From NCBI GenBank assembly GCA_947579605.1, contig OX388311.1:25608951-25672950 (forward strand): a stretch of DNA of 64,000 nucleotides, read 5' to 3'. The notes under the pieces are model-generated. The model was given only the letters and a program-made list of their open reading frames with translations, was not told the origin of the DNA and did not search any database. The stretch comes from Athripsodes cinereus (taxonomy: Eukaryota > Arthropoda > Insecta > Trichoptera > Leptoceridae). Made by a program: the position numbers and the translations under genes. Of this stretch, positions 12,940-23,091 are shown piece after piece. Every line of letters begins with the position of its first letter. Within the stretch, counting starts at the first letter, position 1.

Positions 12940-13741
12940 TACTGGCATACTTTATACCTATTTTTTTTTAACAGAATATTACAGTCGAAACAGTCTATAA
13001 AGTACAATAACAATACAAAATATACTTGAAACAAAAACAATCAACATATAACAACAAACAATTAAAAACAAAAGTTATATAAGGGATCGTCAGAGGAAAG
13101 CATGTACCGTACCTACTTTCGAACAAATCCTCTCAGAGCACATTTCCTCACATCTACATAATTTCCTCACATCCAAGATATCAACTTACACAGTAACTAT
13201 TCCATTACAAACATAACCAGTCATTGTGCTATTGTGACTTGTGATTTGGTGTAAGCAAAATTCTCCTGCGTAGTGGCAATGGTTCATCATTTTGAAAAAA
13301 TAAAAGTTATTTTATAAATAGCTTCAAGCAAAGCTGTAGGTTTTAAAAGCTAGTAGGTAAATAACAAATACAAAATATTCCATAAAATAAAGGTTGTCGA
13401 TTTACATATTTGCATAATGCATCAAAATGCAAATTGTATCGACTCAATTAATATTTTATATACGGAAAAAATATAATTGATATACAATCAATCAACCAGT
13501 TTCAACATAAATAATTTAATTAGACTTAAATTATTTAAATCTACTTTAGTTAAATACTTGAAATCTATTAATTAAAGTTACATGATCTCTACTTACCTTT
13601 TCTTACTCTTACTCTTACAATACCTACTCGATCTCTATAGTACGAGTACATGTACCTACATTGTACAGATTCAAATGTCCTCCCAAATGTGACTCCTTGT
13701 TTTAAAATTGCAGATAAACCTTGGCTTTCTACTAGTTAGAG

Positions 13742-13961
13742 CAGTGGTTCCCAAAGTCGACTGGTCTGCGACCCATCTAACAAAAATTCCCTATCTTGGG
13801 ACCCACCTTTTAGGTGTCTTAGAGAAAAGAGGTCATAAATATTGGTAATGCTCAGATTCTCTAGTAGCCAGTCATAGAACTACTTACCTAATGCTCAGGG
13901 CCCACTCAATATTCGCTCGCGACCCACCGGTGGGTCGCGACCCATAGTTTGGGAAACGCTG
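13742..13961. mobile_element. hAT-type MITE, copy 1
   Basis: Terminal inverted repeats CAGTGGTTCCCAAA / TTTGGGAAACGCTG. Flanked by AGTTAGAG (13734-13741) and AGTTAAAG (13962-13969), an 8-bp target-site duplication as made by hAT transposases. Inner text such as GGGTCGCGACCCATAG is typical of this widespread non-autonomous group. A second copy lies at 26335-26550. Confidence 0.88.
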
Positions 13962-13979
13962 AGTTAAAGAGTTGTCTTG

Positions 13980-14880
13980 GCGGCGACAGTGAATTAATAA
14001 TTTTAGAGAGATATTATTTTAAACTTTACAGCATGCACAATCTGGGGAGGTTGCACCCGCGAAGATTAAAAGTCTTCGAGTTCAGTCCCCTATCCTTCCA
14101 GTACTTGATTATGCTGTCTGTGCTCAAGTAGGCCTGAACGTAAAGCCTCTTCACAAATCAGAAAGGTTAGAAGATGTCTATAATGTTTATCATACTTCAG
14201 GATATTACCACTACTACTATTACTACTATACCATCACGGCATATCCCACAAGTGGGGTAGCCAGCAGACCAGCTGCATGTAAGAAACATGCAAGCTGTCC
14301 TCTTCGTGCCAATATAAAATCAAGAAATTCAGGATGGGTGGCAAACCTCATCGCTGAATTTGAGATGTCCAATGTCTTAATTTTTTCGAACACCTGCCTT
14401 TTACAGGACACTCGAAAACTTAAGGAGAAGAGTGGGAGACCAATTCTTTACCGGGTGCTCCACGGCATAGTCAGGATATTATCTCTAAGAAATATTTAAA
14501 TATCTGCCAAGCCATAGCTTACCTTTGCGATGCAATAGTGAGCGTCTTTTGGCGATACCAGCTCACAGTTCGAACTTTTTTCTTCCAGAATAAAATTGCT
14601 CCCTACATTTCACACCTTCAAACGGGCGGTCAAGGATAATTGAATTTTATCACTCAAAATTTAGTGATTGATGTGTCTTTATCTTTTTTTCCTACCTGTT
14701 CTATTCCCTTGTACGTCCTTTCACCCTTTCATATATTTTTTTAATGAAATTTATATAAAATTGGGTTAGTTGGAAGAAATCGCCCTCTGTAAATTGGTTG
14801 TGTTTCACATTGTCAAATTTATGTGTAAAATTGTTTGTATGCAATGTACTGCAAAGAATAAATAAATAAATAAATATAAT
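13980..14880 (+). pseudogene. Jockey-like non-LTR element relic interrupted by rep-B
   Basis: One frame near 14045-14110 reads IKSLRVQSPILPVLDYAVCA, a recognised RT C-terminal motif. After the rep-B insertion, another fragment reads FQNKIAPYISHLQTGGQG at about 14580-14635. The 3' UTR then ends GTACTGCAAAGAATAAATAA with an (AATA)n tail near 14850-14878. Multiple stops; dead. Confidence 0.7.
14208..14470 (-). mobile_element. rep-B SINE-like element nested in a jockey-like relic
   Basis: Minus-strand copy with all blocks conserved. TCAGGATATTA occurs at 14197-14207 and 14471-14481, a perfect 11-bp target-site duplication. This is the best-defined copy in the window; it sets the element at about 263 bp including the TAG-type tail. 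Confidence 0.9.
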
Positions 14881-15913
14881 TGAACGTAATTCCCATTATA
14901 GGTAATTAATTTGACTACGTGCATAGCACATTCACGTAATTACAATGTAGAGGGTTGTGTAAATAACAGATTATAATGTACGAGTATGTGGTGAATTATA
15001 CTGTGTAGGTGCTACTAATAATGAATAGGTGCCTACGTGGGGGTACCCAGGTGGAGCATAGGGGCAGTTGTCCTCCCTTCTAGAATGTCGATTGTGGTTC
15101 TAAAATTGTTTAACAAAAACGAAGAAATCTTGAAACATTTCGAATTCTTATATTGGTACCTATCAAATTGATAACCTGTGCCCCCCCTCCAAGAAAAACC
15201 TTGGGGGCGCCCAGGATCCCATGAATATATATCTTCCATATTTGTAAAAACAGGTATTTTTGCAAACTATAATACCGGTGTCAGCAGTAAAACTGCAGTA
15301 AAAATAATATTCAGGCAGGCATATCAATTACTATGTTGATATTTTGACTGCTTGACATAATTTTTTAACAAAATTGCTTAGTTTGTTTTCTTTCTTAACA
15401 CGCACTCTACAATACTAAAATATAAAAAAGTGAATTATTCTCAAATTTTTCTTTATTTCTGATAAACCCATCAAAGTTTTTTTTTGCCGAAACCGGTTTC
15501 GACAATTTTAAGTGAATTATGTTTTGTAACCAGATACCTACTTACTTAAATGCTGAGAGATTATGTAAATTATCTTATTATGTTGTTTACGTGCCGGTTT
15601 AATAACAAATAACAGACTATACATCACATAATATGTAGGGACAGTACATATTAGACCAAATTAGGACATCTCGGGGTGTTTTATTGTAAAAGGCTTTATG
15701 GGATCAATTTATATTCGATAAATTATCTAACAGTAGAAACACAAAATTGTGATCATGAAACATTAAATTTTCGGAACAGGCGACATTTCTAATTCACGAA
15801 GATTTGTTAAAAATGTACTTGATTACACACGTAGCATTTCTTTTTCTAGGTGCAACATTTTATACAACACAATTTATAATTTACCAATGTTTTACCAGTA
15901 TTAACAATAAAAT

Positions 15914-16179
15914 TGGACTAAGGTCTATCCCGTGGAGCACCCGGTAAAGAATTGGTCTCTCACTTTTCTCTGTAAGTTTTCGAGTATCCTGTAAAATGGT
16001 AGGTGTTCGAAAAATGAAGACATTTATTTACATCTTAAATTCAACGATGAGGTTTGCCACCCATCTTGAATGTCTTGATTTTATATTGGCACGAAGAGGA
16101 CAGCTTGCATGTTTCTTACATGCAGCTGGTCTGTTGGCTACCCCATTTGTGGGATATGCCGTGATGTTATAGTATAGTA
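15914..16179 (+). mobile_element. rep-B SINE-like element
   Basis: Starts near TATCCCGTGGAGCACCCGG (15926 on), ends GGGATATGCCGTGATGTTAT with a short tail. TTAACAATAAAAT on the left and TTAATAATAAAAAT on the right are a likely diverged target-site duplication. Confidence 0.82.
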
Positions 16180-16480
16180 TTAATAATAAAAATGAAAAGG
16201 AAGGGAAGGGATGTTTGCAACTTAAGTTTCTATAGGCTTCTAGTTGTAGGTATAGTGTGATATATATGTAGGTACCTACAACTACCTACCAATGTACATA
16301 ACACTCTTACGTCATTGATTGAGTTGACGTTTATTTTGTAAAACTCCGTATTACTTTATGGAAAGAAACGCAAACTCTTTGAGTTTTACTATATTTAATA
16401 ATAGGTAGATACAGTGACCTGACTTCGACTAACAAAGTTATTGTCAAACTAATTTTACTATACTTATGTCGTGTTGAAGT

Positions 16481-16604
16481 TTCGTTCTGCTATAGGTTAA
16501 ACAACACGAGAGACGTGTCTTTCGACTTCTGAGGTCATTATTAATCAATGGCCTTACAAGTTGAAAGACGTCTCTCTCGCGTTGTTAATCTATAGTAGAA
16601 CGAA
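16481..16604. mobile_element. Foldback MITE, about 58-bp arms
   Basis: TTCGTTCTGCTATAGGTTAA at the left pairs with the right end TTAATCTATAGTAGAACGAA; complementarity continues through the GAGAGACGTGTCTTTC / GAAAGACGTCTCTC block to the centre near 16542. Arms are about 80% complementary. Confidence 0.75.
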
Positions 16605-17325
16605 TCGCTTGTTTAAATTTATCCAATCCTTCAATTTAATATGTATCTGTTAATAAAAAAATACATTCGTAAGATCCCTGGTTCAAATCTTCTGGTCTAC
16701 CTACTCTACCTTCACGACACAACCATATTGTTGATTACTGTGGTGGTGTTTTGAGTTACATTTGAGCTTATTTTCAACTCGGATTCATATTTCCAAAACG
16801 TAAAAACACAGCCTAGTAATAAGCAGATTGTTTTGAAGTTTTACGAAAAGGAATCGTTCGGCAGTAAACCCACATTTTGTATTCTGCAGTTTTGCGATTA
16901 GATTTATTATCAACATTTTATTTCATATCAAATTTATATAACCGTGAATGTAGAGGGGCGACCGCGTATAAAGACACCTCACGTATATGCAGTGATAGTA
17001 GCTAATTTATTTATTTATGTGCCCTCCGAAATCAAAGGTATAGGTGGTATTATTTATTATGAAGCTACCTATATATTATTATTATTATTATTATTAGATA
17101 CATACATACAACGGTGGTAATCCATTTCGGTAAAGGAATAAGCTATAGAAATAGTACCTACTCAGGTATATGCAGGTCTAATAATATATTTTCTTGTTTA
17201 GGTATGGGGGACGGCGAGAGAACACGTACCTACATTCGGAGTAGAGTTGTGTTTTATTTATTCAGTCAAAATGTAAGCAAAATACTGAAAAGGGACAATC
17301 TTAATAGCTATCTAGTTACCTAATA

Positions 17326-18524
17326 CAGTGGTATCTTGACATACGAGTGCCCCAGCATACGAGTTTTTTGAGATACGAGCCGTCGAGCGAGCGATTTTTT
17401 GCTTTGAAATACAAGCAAAATTTGAGATACGAGGTACTTAATGACACTTGCCTAACTCATTTCCGGAACATTCTGAAAGGGAGGAAGAAACAAGCCTCCT
17501 TGGACATTTTAAACGGCCTACAGGTGAAAGTGAGAAAAGCGTGGCAATAAAGGCAAAGACCAGTGAAGAGAAAAGCAGTGAAGAAAATTAAGCGAAAGTA
17601 ACATTTCTAGTTTATTTCTTTACATTCTCTTTTATTATTATTATTATTATTCTCTTTAAATTTCCTTTGCACATCATAACAGCTTTAGGCCAATGCGATG
17701 TGCAAAGAGATACAATTCATACATAGCAACACAATATTCACAATATTTAAAACAAAAACAAACAATCAAAAAAAGATCACCACAGAATGCTCGTTGCCTC
17801 AATTAAGGCAACGAACTCTCTGTAGGACAGAGAAAATATGTCAGAGTTCTGAGCCAACAAATTAAAAAATACCATTGCTCTGTTGGCCGGAGAATTCATC
17901 GCCAAATTCGTTCTTCCATGGGTAGGATAGAACAACAAATGCCCCCGCGATCTATTGTAGGAGTGTGGTACGTAAAATGACAGCTCTGTCAAAATCATTG
18001 GATTATGAATTATTCCATTCAACAATTTAAAAAAATGTTTTAGTAAGAAAAATGTTCTTCTCCTCTCAAGTGTATCATAACTCAAACATTCAGCGACAAA
18101 CAATGAAGGATACAGAAATGGGTAACATCCATACGTTCGATAATACAGATGTCTTAAAAATTTCTTTTGAACCTTTTCAAGCATTAGAGTATATCTATGT
18201 ACTTTCGTGCGGATTCCACACAATTGAATTCGACTCGAGAATACTCCTAACCATGGAATCGTACAATGTTCTCAAAGTAGATTCATTTTGAAATTACTTC
18301 GAATTTCGCAATGTTTTTATACAATATTATTGTCATTCATAAAAACATCTTTCTTATTCAAAAACACGTAACAAAAATAACTGGAACGGATTAATGGCAG
18401 TTAAAATAATTTCAATGGGGAAATTTGCTTTGAGATACGAGTAATTTGAAATACGAGCAAGGTATTAAATTGTATTGGTATTGGTATTATCAACGAATTA
18501 AACTCATATCTCGAGGTACCACTG
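17326..18524. mobile_element. pogo/Tigger-like non-autonomous element split by a retrotransposon
   Basis: Left end CAGTGGTATCTTGACATACG (preceded by TA) and right end ...CTCATATCTCGAGGTACCACTG are inverted repeats. Repeated GAGATACGAG / GAAATACGAG motifs at both ends are typical of a widespread Tigger-like family. The left part holds a short frame with HFRNILKGRKKQASLDIL, possibly a remnant of the transposase C-terminus. Right part resumes at about 18365. A retrotransposon relic fills the middle. Confidence 0.65.
17633..18290 (-). pseudogene. Jockey-like reverse transcriptase C-terminal fragment
   Basis: The minus-strand frame 18223-17777 (148 codons) reads LEKVQKKFLRHLYYRTYGCY, PFLYPSLFVAECLSYDTLER, RRTFFLLKHFFKLLNGIIHN, then ELSFYVPHSYNRSR and ARTNLAMN-like text (GRTNLAMNSP). 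This is the C-terminal domain of jockey/CR1-group ORF2 proteins. The 3' UTR has inverted GCACATCGCATTGG / GATGTGCAAAGG blocks and ends in an (AATAAT)n tail at 17633-17650. 5' truncated. Confidence 0.88.
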
Positions 18525-18550
18525 AATGTAATATTACCTACATAATAATA

Positions 18551-18935
18551 CTGAATTGTCCTATAAAAGGGAGGTGTTCGAAAAAATAAAGACATTTTAC
18601 AAAAGATTCTATTTTATCGATGGCTACTTTATGGAAGTTCATTTTTGTTTATATCAAAATGATAATTAAAAACATTGCCGCTTTTACTGCATAAATAAAT
18701 TGATGGACTTGTTACGAAAGGCCTCTACCGAATATAAAATTTATACAGTAAAAGTAACACTTAATTATTACCTATCACATTTTACAATAATTTAAATTCA
18801 GTGATGAGGTTTGCCACTCTTTCTGAATGTCTTGATGTTTTTGGTTCGTAGAAGACAATTTGCATGTTTATTTCATACAGATGATGGTCCGCTGGCTACC
18901 CCATTTGCGGGATATGCCGTAATGTTAGTAGTAAA
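18551..18935 (+). mobile_element. rep-B copy split by a 175-bp insert
   Basis: 18551-18601 carries the GGTGTTCGAAAAAATAAAGA block; 18777-18935 resumes with TTTAAATTCAGTGATGAGGT and ends GGGATATGCCGTAATGTTAG. The break is flanked by perfect ACATTTTACA repeats, so an insertion happened inside rep-B. Confidence 0.8.
18602..18776. mobile_element. Unclassified 175-bp insertion inside rep-B
   Basis: Flanked by ACATTTTACA at 18592-18601 and 18777-18786 (10-bp perfect target-site duplication). Contains an internal inverted pair TTTTACTGCATAAAT / ATTTATACAGTAAAA and GGACTTGTTACGAAAGGCCT, which recurs in diverged form at 52548-52567. No terminal inverted repeats seen, so retroposition is likelier than a DNA transposon. 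Confidence 0.6.
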
Positions 18936-18959
18936 TATTAAACATATGTAATTACAACA

Positions 18960-19204
18960 TTTTTTAAAATGAAACACGATATCAAGTTATTCTTCTATTG
19001 ACTTTATTAATTTTGCGAGCTGGCTTTCAAGAGGCTTTAAACTGACTTTAATTTTGCCTGACGATGAGAGCGGAAGCTCTTGAAAGCCGGCTCGCAAAAT
19101 TAATAAAGGCAATAGTGTAACAACTAAGTAGATATCGTGTTTCATTTTAAAAAATATTTATACGAACTTCCACCAAGAACCGTCGGTCAATAAATTAAAC
19201 CTTA
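18960..19204. mobile_element. Foldback element with 11-bp TSD
   Basis: TAATTACAACA at 18949-18959 and 19205-19215 is a perfect target-site duplication. The left arm (ATGAAACACGATATC ... TTTATTAATTTTGCGAGC) pairs with the right arm (GCTCGCAAAATTAATAAAGG ... GATATCGTGTTTCAT) over about 80 bp, followed by about 48 bp of unpaired sequence before the right duplication. A one-sided tail and 11-bp duplication suggest retroposition of a folded transcript. Confidence 0.7.
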
Positions 19205-19643
19205 TAATTACAACACATATTGTGAAGTAGATAATGAGTATGAATGCAATATTCTTATTTAAATACATCGACACTTGCCGAACGAACGTTTTGTAGCTGT
19301 TTTTTTTTCATTTGGTTAATATATAGGTAACAACAAATTTAACAACAAATTTAACAACAAATTTATTTAACAAATTAAAGATACCTACATACATACAAGA
19401 ATATTTGACAAAAATTACAGCATTAAATGATATGTATTAAATTCTTGATAGTTTATTATAATTACCCCATACACAGTATGGTTGTATTTTAATAATTTTT
19501 ATTTTAAGTGTTTAGCAATTCAAATGATGTTGTAATTATTATTATAGATTTTTTTTTCTTTTCTTTATTTAACAAGTTCTCCAGACAGCATTTGCTGGTA
19601 TAAGGAGAAATTAACTTAGCTAGTTTTTACTATTAAATACCTT

Positions 19644-19691
19644 GAAAGAAAATATGGAAGTAGGTACCTACCTACTTCCATATTTTCTTTC
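19644..19691. repeat. Perfect hairpin, 22-bp arms
   Basis: 19644-19665 (GAAAGAAAATATGGAAGTAG GT) is the exact reverse complement of 19670-19691; the spacer is ACCT. The TAGGTACCTA core is very common in this genome's text. Confidence 0.9.
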
Positions 19692-21118
19692 TCGTTTCTC
19701 TTCTGTATCAACCAAAACAAAATAGGGACATAACATTCGTTCACACCATTCGTTTGGTAAGTAAAGATACGGCTCATTCGCTCATTAGAAAGGTGGAGTT
19801 AGTCGGCAGCAAATCCGAACTTGAGATCCCTTCATTGAAAGTTCGAAGCTCTAATGAATGTAGGCTATTGAACACCTCGTTTATCGTCATATTTTCTTCA
19901 CCAAGAAGGAAATATAATGTTCACTACTTATTATTCCAATAAAAATGTACAATTCTGTGTGTATGTATGTGAGTACTTTACCAGGTGTTTCGTTCTGATC
20001 ACAATGTGTTTTGTTTTTGTTTCTTAAATAACGTCATTTATCACTTGTCACTCGTTCGCGTGTAGCATATTATTATTCATACATATTTATTATATGGTTA
20101 TGAGACGAAAGTTGGGTTAAAATAACAAGGTAGGTGAGATATAAAGAGGAGATAAAGGCTGAATGGAAATGCTCAATACATCAAACCCGCGTCGCATGTG
20201 CAACAAACATGTCAAATAAAATAGCATTTCGCGCCATAACAAATAATAAGAGGTAGGTAATACCACTAGAGGAGGAGAGACATGAAATTCACCGTTATTT
20301 ATCACTTAATATTGTTATTTTGACAACGCAGGTAGTGACAATAATCATAAATAACTGAGTCCCCATCTTGCATAGAAAAGCGTTGCCGTATATTATAAGG
20401 GTTGTCATTTCTCAACACAAACAAACTTTGAAAACACGTATTTTATCCGTAAACTCAAAAGAACAACAACGAAATAATATAATACATATGTATAAGAAGG
20501 TACCTATGTAGATTTACTTCGAGGTTTCACGTGTTATATGGAAAAAAACAAGAAAGTACGTATGTACCTACACACTTACTTATCTTTTATGTTGCCTATG
20601 TATTGTGGAAATATAATGTTTCTTGACATTTTCAAAAATCTTTTTGAAGGATTGGTGTGCATAGTTTCACCTGCCTTTTTATAATAGGTATATTTCAGAG
20701 CAAATAGAACTTGTTTCTTTTTTACTGTCCAGTGACTTCTGTCTATCGCTTATTCCAGAACTTTTAGCTACGATAAACCAAATTGTATAACTACGATTTT
20801 TTACCAATAATTATATTTATGAGCTGAAAATAATAAGGAAAATGTCGAAGTTTAAATTACTTACGAGAGTAAAATAGCTTCACCTTATTTAAAAAAAAAT
20901 CTTTTGAAATACAATATAATTAGAATATTTCAACTATTTCATTTATGCATCTCATTGAATTGTACACCATACTCGTACATATTAAGGTAGTAATGTAAAA
21001 ATAACATTAAATGTACCAGCATAATTTACTCAGGATGTTAGGCTAGGATAAACAATAAATATTACAATGTGTATGTATTGTACCTTGTACATACGTAATA
21101 ATATATCAGCTGTCGCTT

Positions 21119-21660
21119 TCCGATAGTGTTAGATTAGCCAGTTAACTAAATTAATAGTTAGGCGGTTAGTTAAATGCCGGCATTCAATTGAATGCCTAGC
21201 CATTTCACTGAATCACAATCACGAGACAAACGTGCAATATTCTGCCAGGCAATATTCGACCCTATGGCTCATAAACGTTGCATTAAATAATTTGGCTCAA
21301 AAACATTTTACAAAAACTAGGTGAACTTTTGACCAAATTATACCTAGTATAATTACCACGAGGTACATTTTTCTATGAGAAAATAAAGCATGCTACATGA
21401 GAAAATAACTCTAATACTGAGTGTTGTCCCTTTCTAACAAATGGTTGTACTATATGTGTGACTATGATAGCTAAACATAGTACGACCATGTGTTTAAAAG
21501 GGACATCTCTCTAAAAGATACAATCTCAAGAAGCACAATTTTCATGAAAGTGGTTAGTCTTGTCTCCGACTATGCCTTTGTTAGTCATTCAAGTATTGAA
21601 TGCCGGCGTTTAACTAACCGCCTAGACATATAGGTAACTGGCTGATTCAACTATCTGGTG
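21119..21660. mobile_element. DNA transposon/MITE with about 55-bp inverted termini
   Basis: Left arm 21132-21188 (AGGCGGTTAGTTAAATGCCG, GCATTCAAT) matches the reverse complement of 21595-21648 (GCCGGCGTTTAACTAACCGC). A smaller inverted pair sits inside at about 21427-21505 (GTCCCTTT ... AAAGGGAC), perhaps a nested hairpin. No transposase frame. Confidence 0.72.
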
Positions 21661-22371
21661 GCAACACAATCTACCTAAATATTCGTATACTTAGGTAATC
21701 ACAGTAAAAGGTACATCTGCATATTACCTTATGATTAAATTGATTATAAGCCATTTGGTTAGGGAAAATTACCGTGCGACATACGTGTAGTAGATAAATA
21801 AAATAATCAAACCTGTAGTTAAATCGAAATTAGGTAGCCATTTTTAACAGGTCAACTTATTACCCTATTAACTTTTTCTTGTACTGAATTATATTTTTGT
21901 AATAATAACATTTTATATGGTAGGGATGTGAACTAATTTTCAGGACGTTTTGTGTTGTAAGGAAAATTTTAATATTTGATTGTTAGTATAATTTTTTTTT
22001 TGTTTACATAATTTTGAAAAAAATACTGCGTAAACAAATAAATTAGGAAAATGATATTATGTTCATGATATACCCAAGTTAATAAACTATAATATATTTT
22101 CAATGCCCACCATACAGTTATTTGAACATAATGTTGTACAATATTTTACTTACAATTGGGTTTACCTTTATATTATACTTACTTGTAGCCTATTAATAGG
22201 TTTATCGATTTTGAATTTTCATACAAAATTCAGGTATTACTTAAATATTTATGAAAGAACTACTTCTTTTCGTTGTATTTTAAAGGACATCTTATACTAG
22301 TTATAAAAATGTATTAACCATGAATTTCTTGTCTTCAAAAACATCTATATATCAATAACATCACGACGTCT

Positions 22372-22601
22372 CTCAAAAAAGGGGTAGCTACCGGATTAAC
22401 TGCATGCAATGAATATGCAAGTTTTCTCTACGTACTAATTAAAAATTAAGACATTCAGGATGAATGACATACCTCATCACTGAATTGAAAATATTAAATG
22501 TCCTTTAGTGATGTTTAATGAACACCTGCCTTTTTACACGACACTCAAAAAAACTAACAGAAAAGAGTGGAAGATCTATTTTTTCAGGGGACTCCACGGT
22601 T
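22372..22601 (-). repeat. rep-B copy, degenerate, 244 bp before exon e1
   Basis: Minus-strand copy: GCATGCAATGAATATGCAAG, AAAAATTAAGACATTCAGGA, GAACACCTGCCTTTTTACAC, ending GGACTCCACGG. Diverged by many substitutions, so older than the copies with clear duplications. Confidence 0.75.
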
Positions 22602-22844
22602 CAAAAAAAAAATTTTATTTCATTACATACATAATACATATGTATTGTAATCAGGAATATTTAGTAGGAAAGAGTTTGATGTTGCTTTGCTATATTACTC
22701 TATTAGTAAACTAGTTATTAATAATAATATCTATAATGTAAATAGTTGGTGTACTTACTTGAAAAAAAAAACAAAAAAATATCACCAAATTATCTTTTTA
22801 AGTTATTGGAGGTGTATATTATTTTTCATTTTTTGGTTTTTCAG

Positions 22845-23091
22845 ACGGTGAACACGGGAGATACTGCAAATGTCAGTTGTACCATTACGGGAACACCGAT
22901 GGGAGTTTTAGAGTGGTTGCGTAATGGAAGATATTTGGCTAGCGTTCCTGTTGACGGATACAGAGCACCTATGGAAATGGAGTTTTTTTGGCAAACTGAT
23001 AATGTTGCCAGAAAAAATGCTGGAATGTACCAATGCGTCATGAGAAATGGATTGGAAACTGTACAGGGTTCGGCGGAAGTACGCCTTGGAG
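22845..23091 (+). CDS. Dscam2-like: Dscam-like exon e1: Ig4 (lacks first strand)
   Basis: Acceptor TTTTTCAG ends at 22844; donor GTAATA starts at 23092. Begins in phase 0 and ends in phase 1. Shows the Ig pattern: cysteine in NVSCTITG, core tryptophan in LEWLRNG, second cysteine in GMYQCVMRN, then the G strand SAEVRLG. Similar in position and sequence to the end of Ig4 in insect Dscam proteins. The A strand of the domain must come from an upstream exon not found in this window. Confidence 0.9.

Larger units (their letters stand above)
1..22844. other. Region 5' of the visible exons: intron or intergenic, no exon found
   Basis: I looked for Ig-like exons (C-W-YxC pattern flanked by AG/GT) and found none. 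The first visible exon needs a phase-0 partner, so this stretch is most simply a large Dscam intron. The features listed separately account for much of it. Stretches where I see nothing definable: about 138-1124, 1246-2040, 2700-3210, 3640-4266, 5080-6700, 7660-8477, 8626-9800, 10072-12060, 12275-12741, 12940-13733, 14881-15913, 16605-17325, 19216-21118 (apart from the hairpin at 19644) and 21661-22370. Confidence 0.6.
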
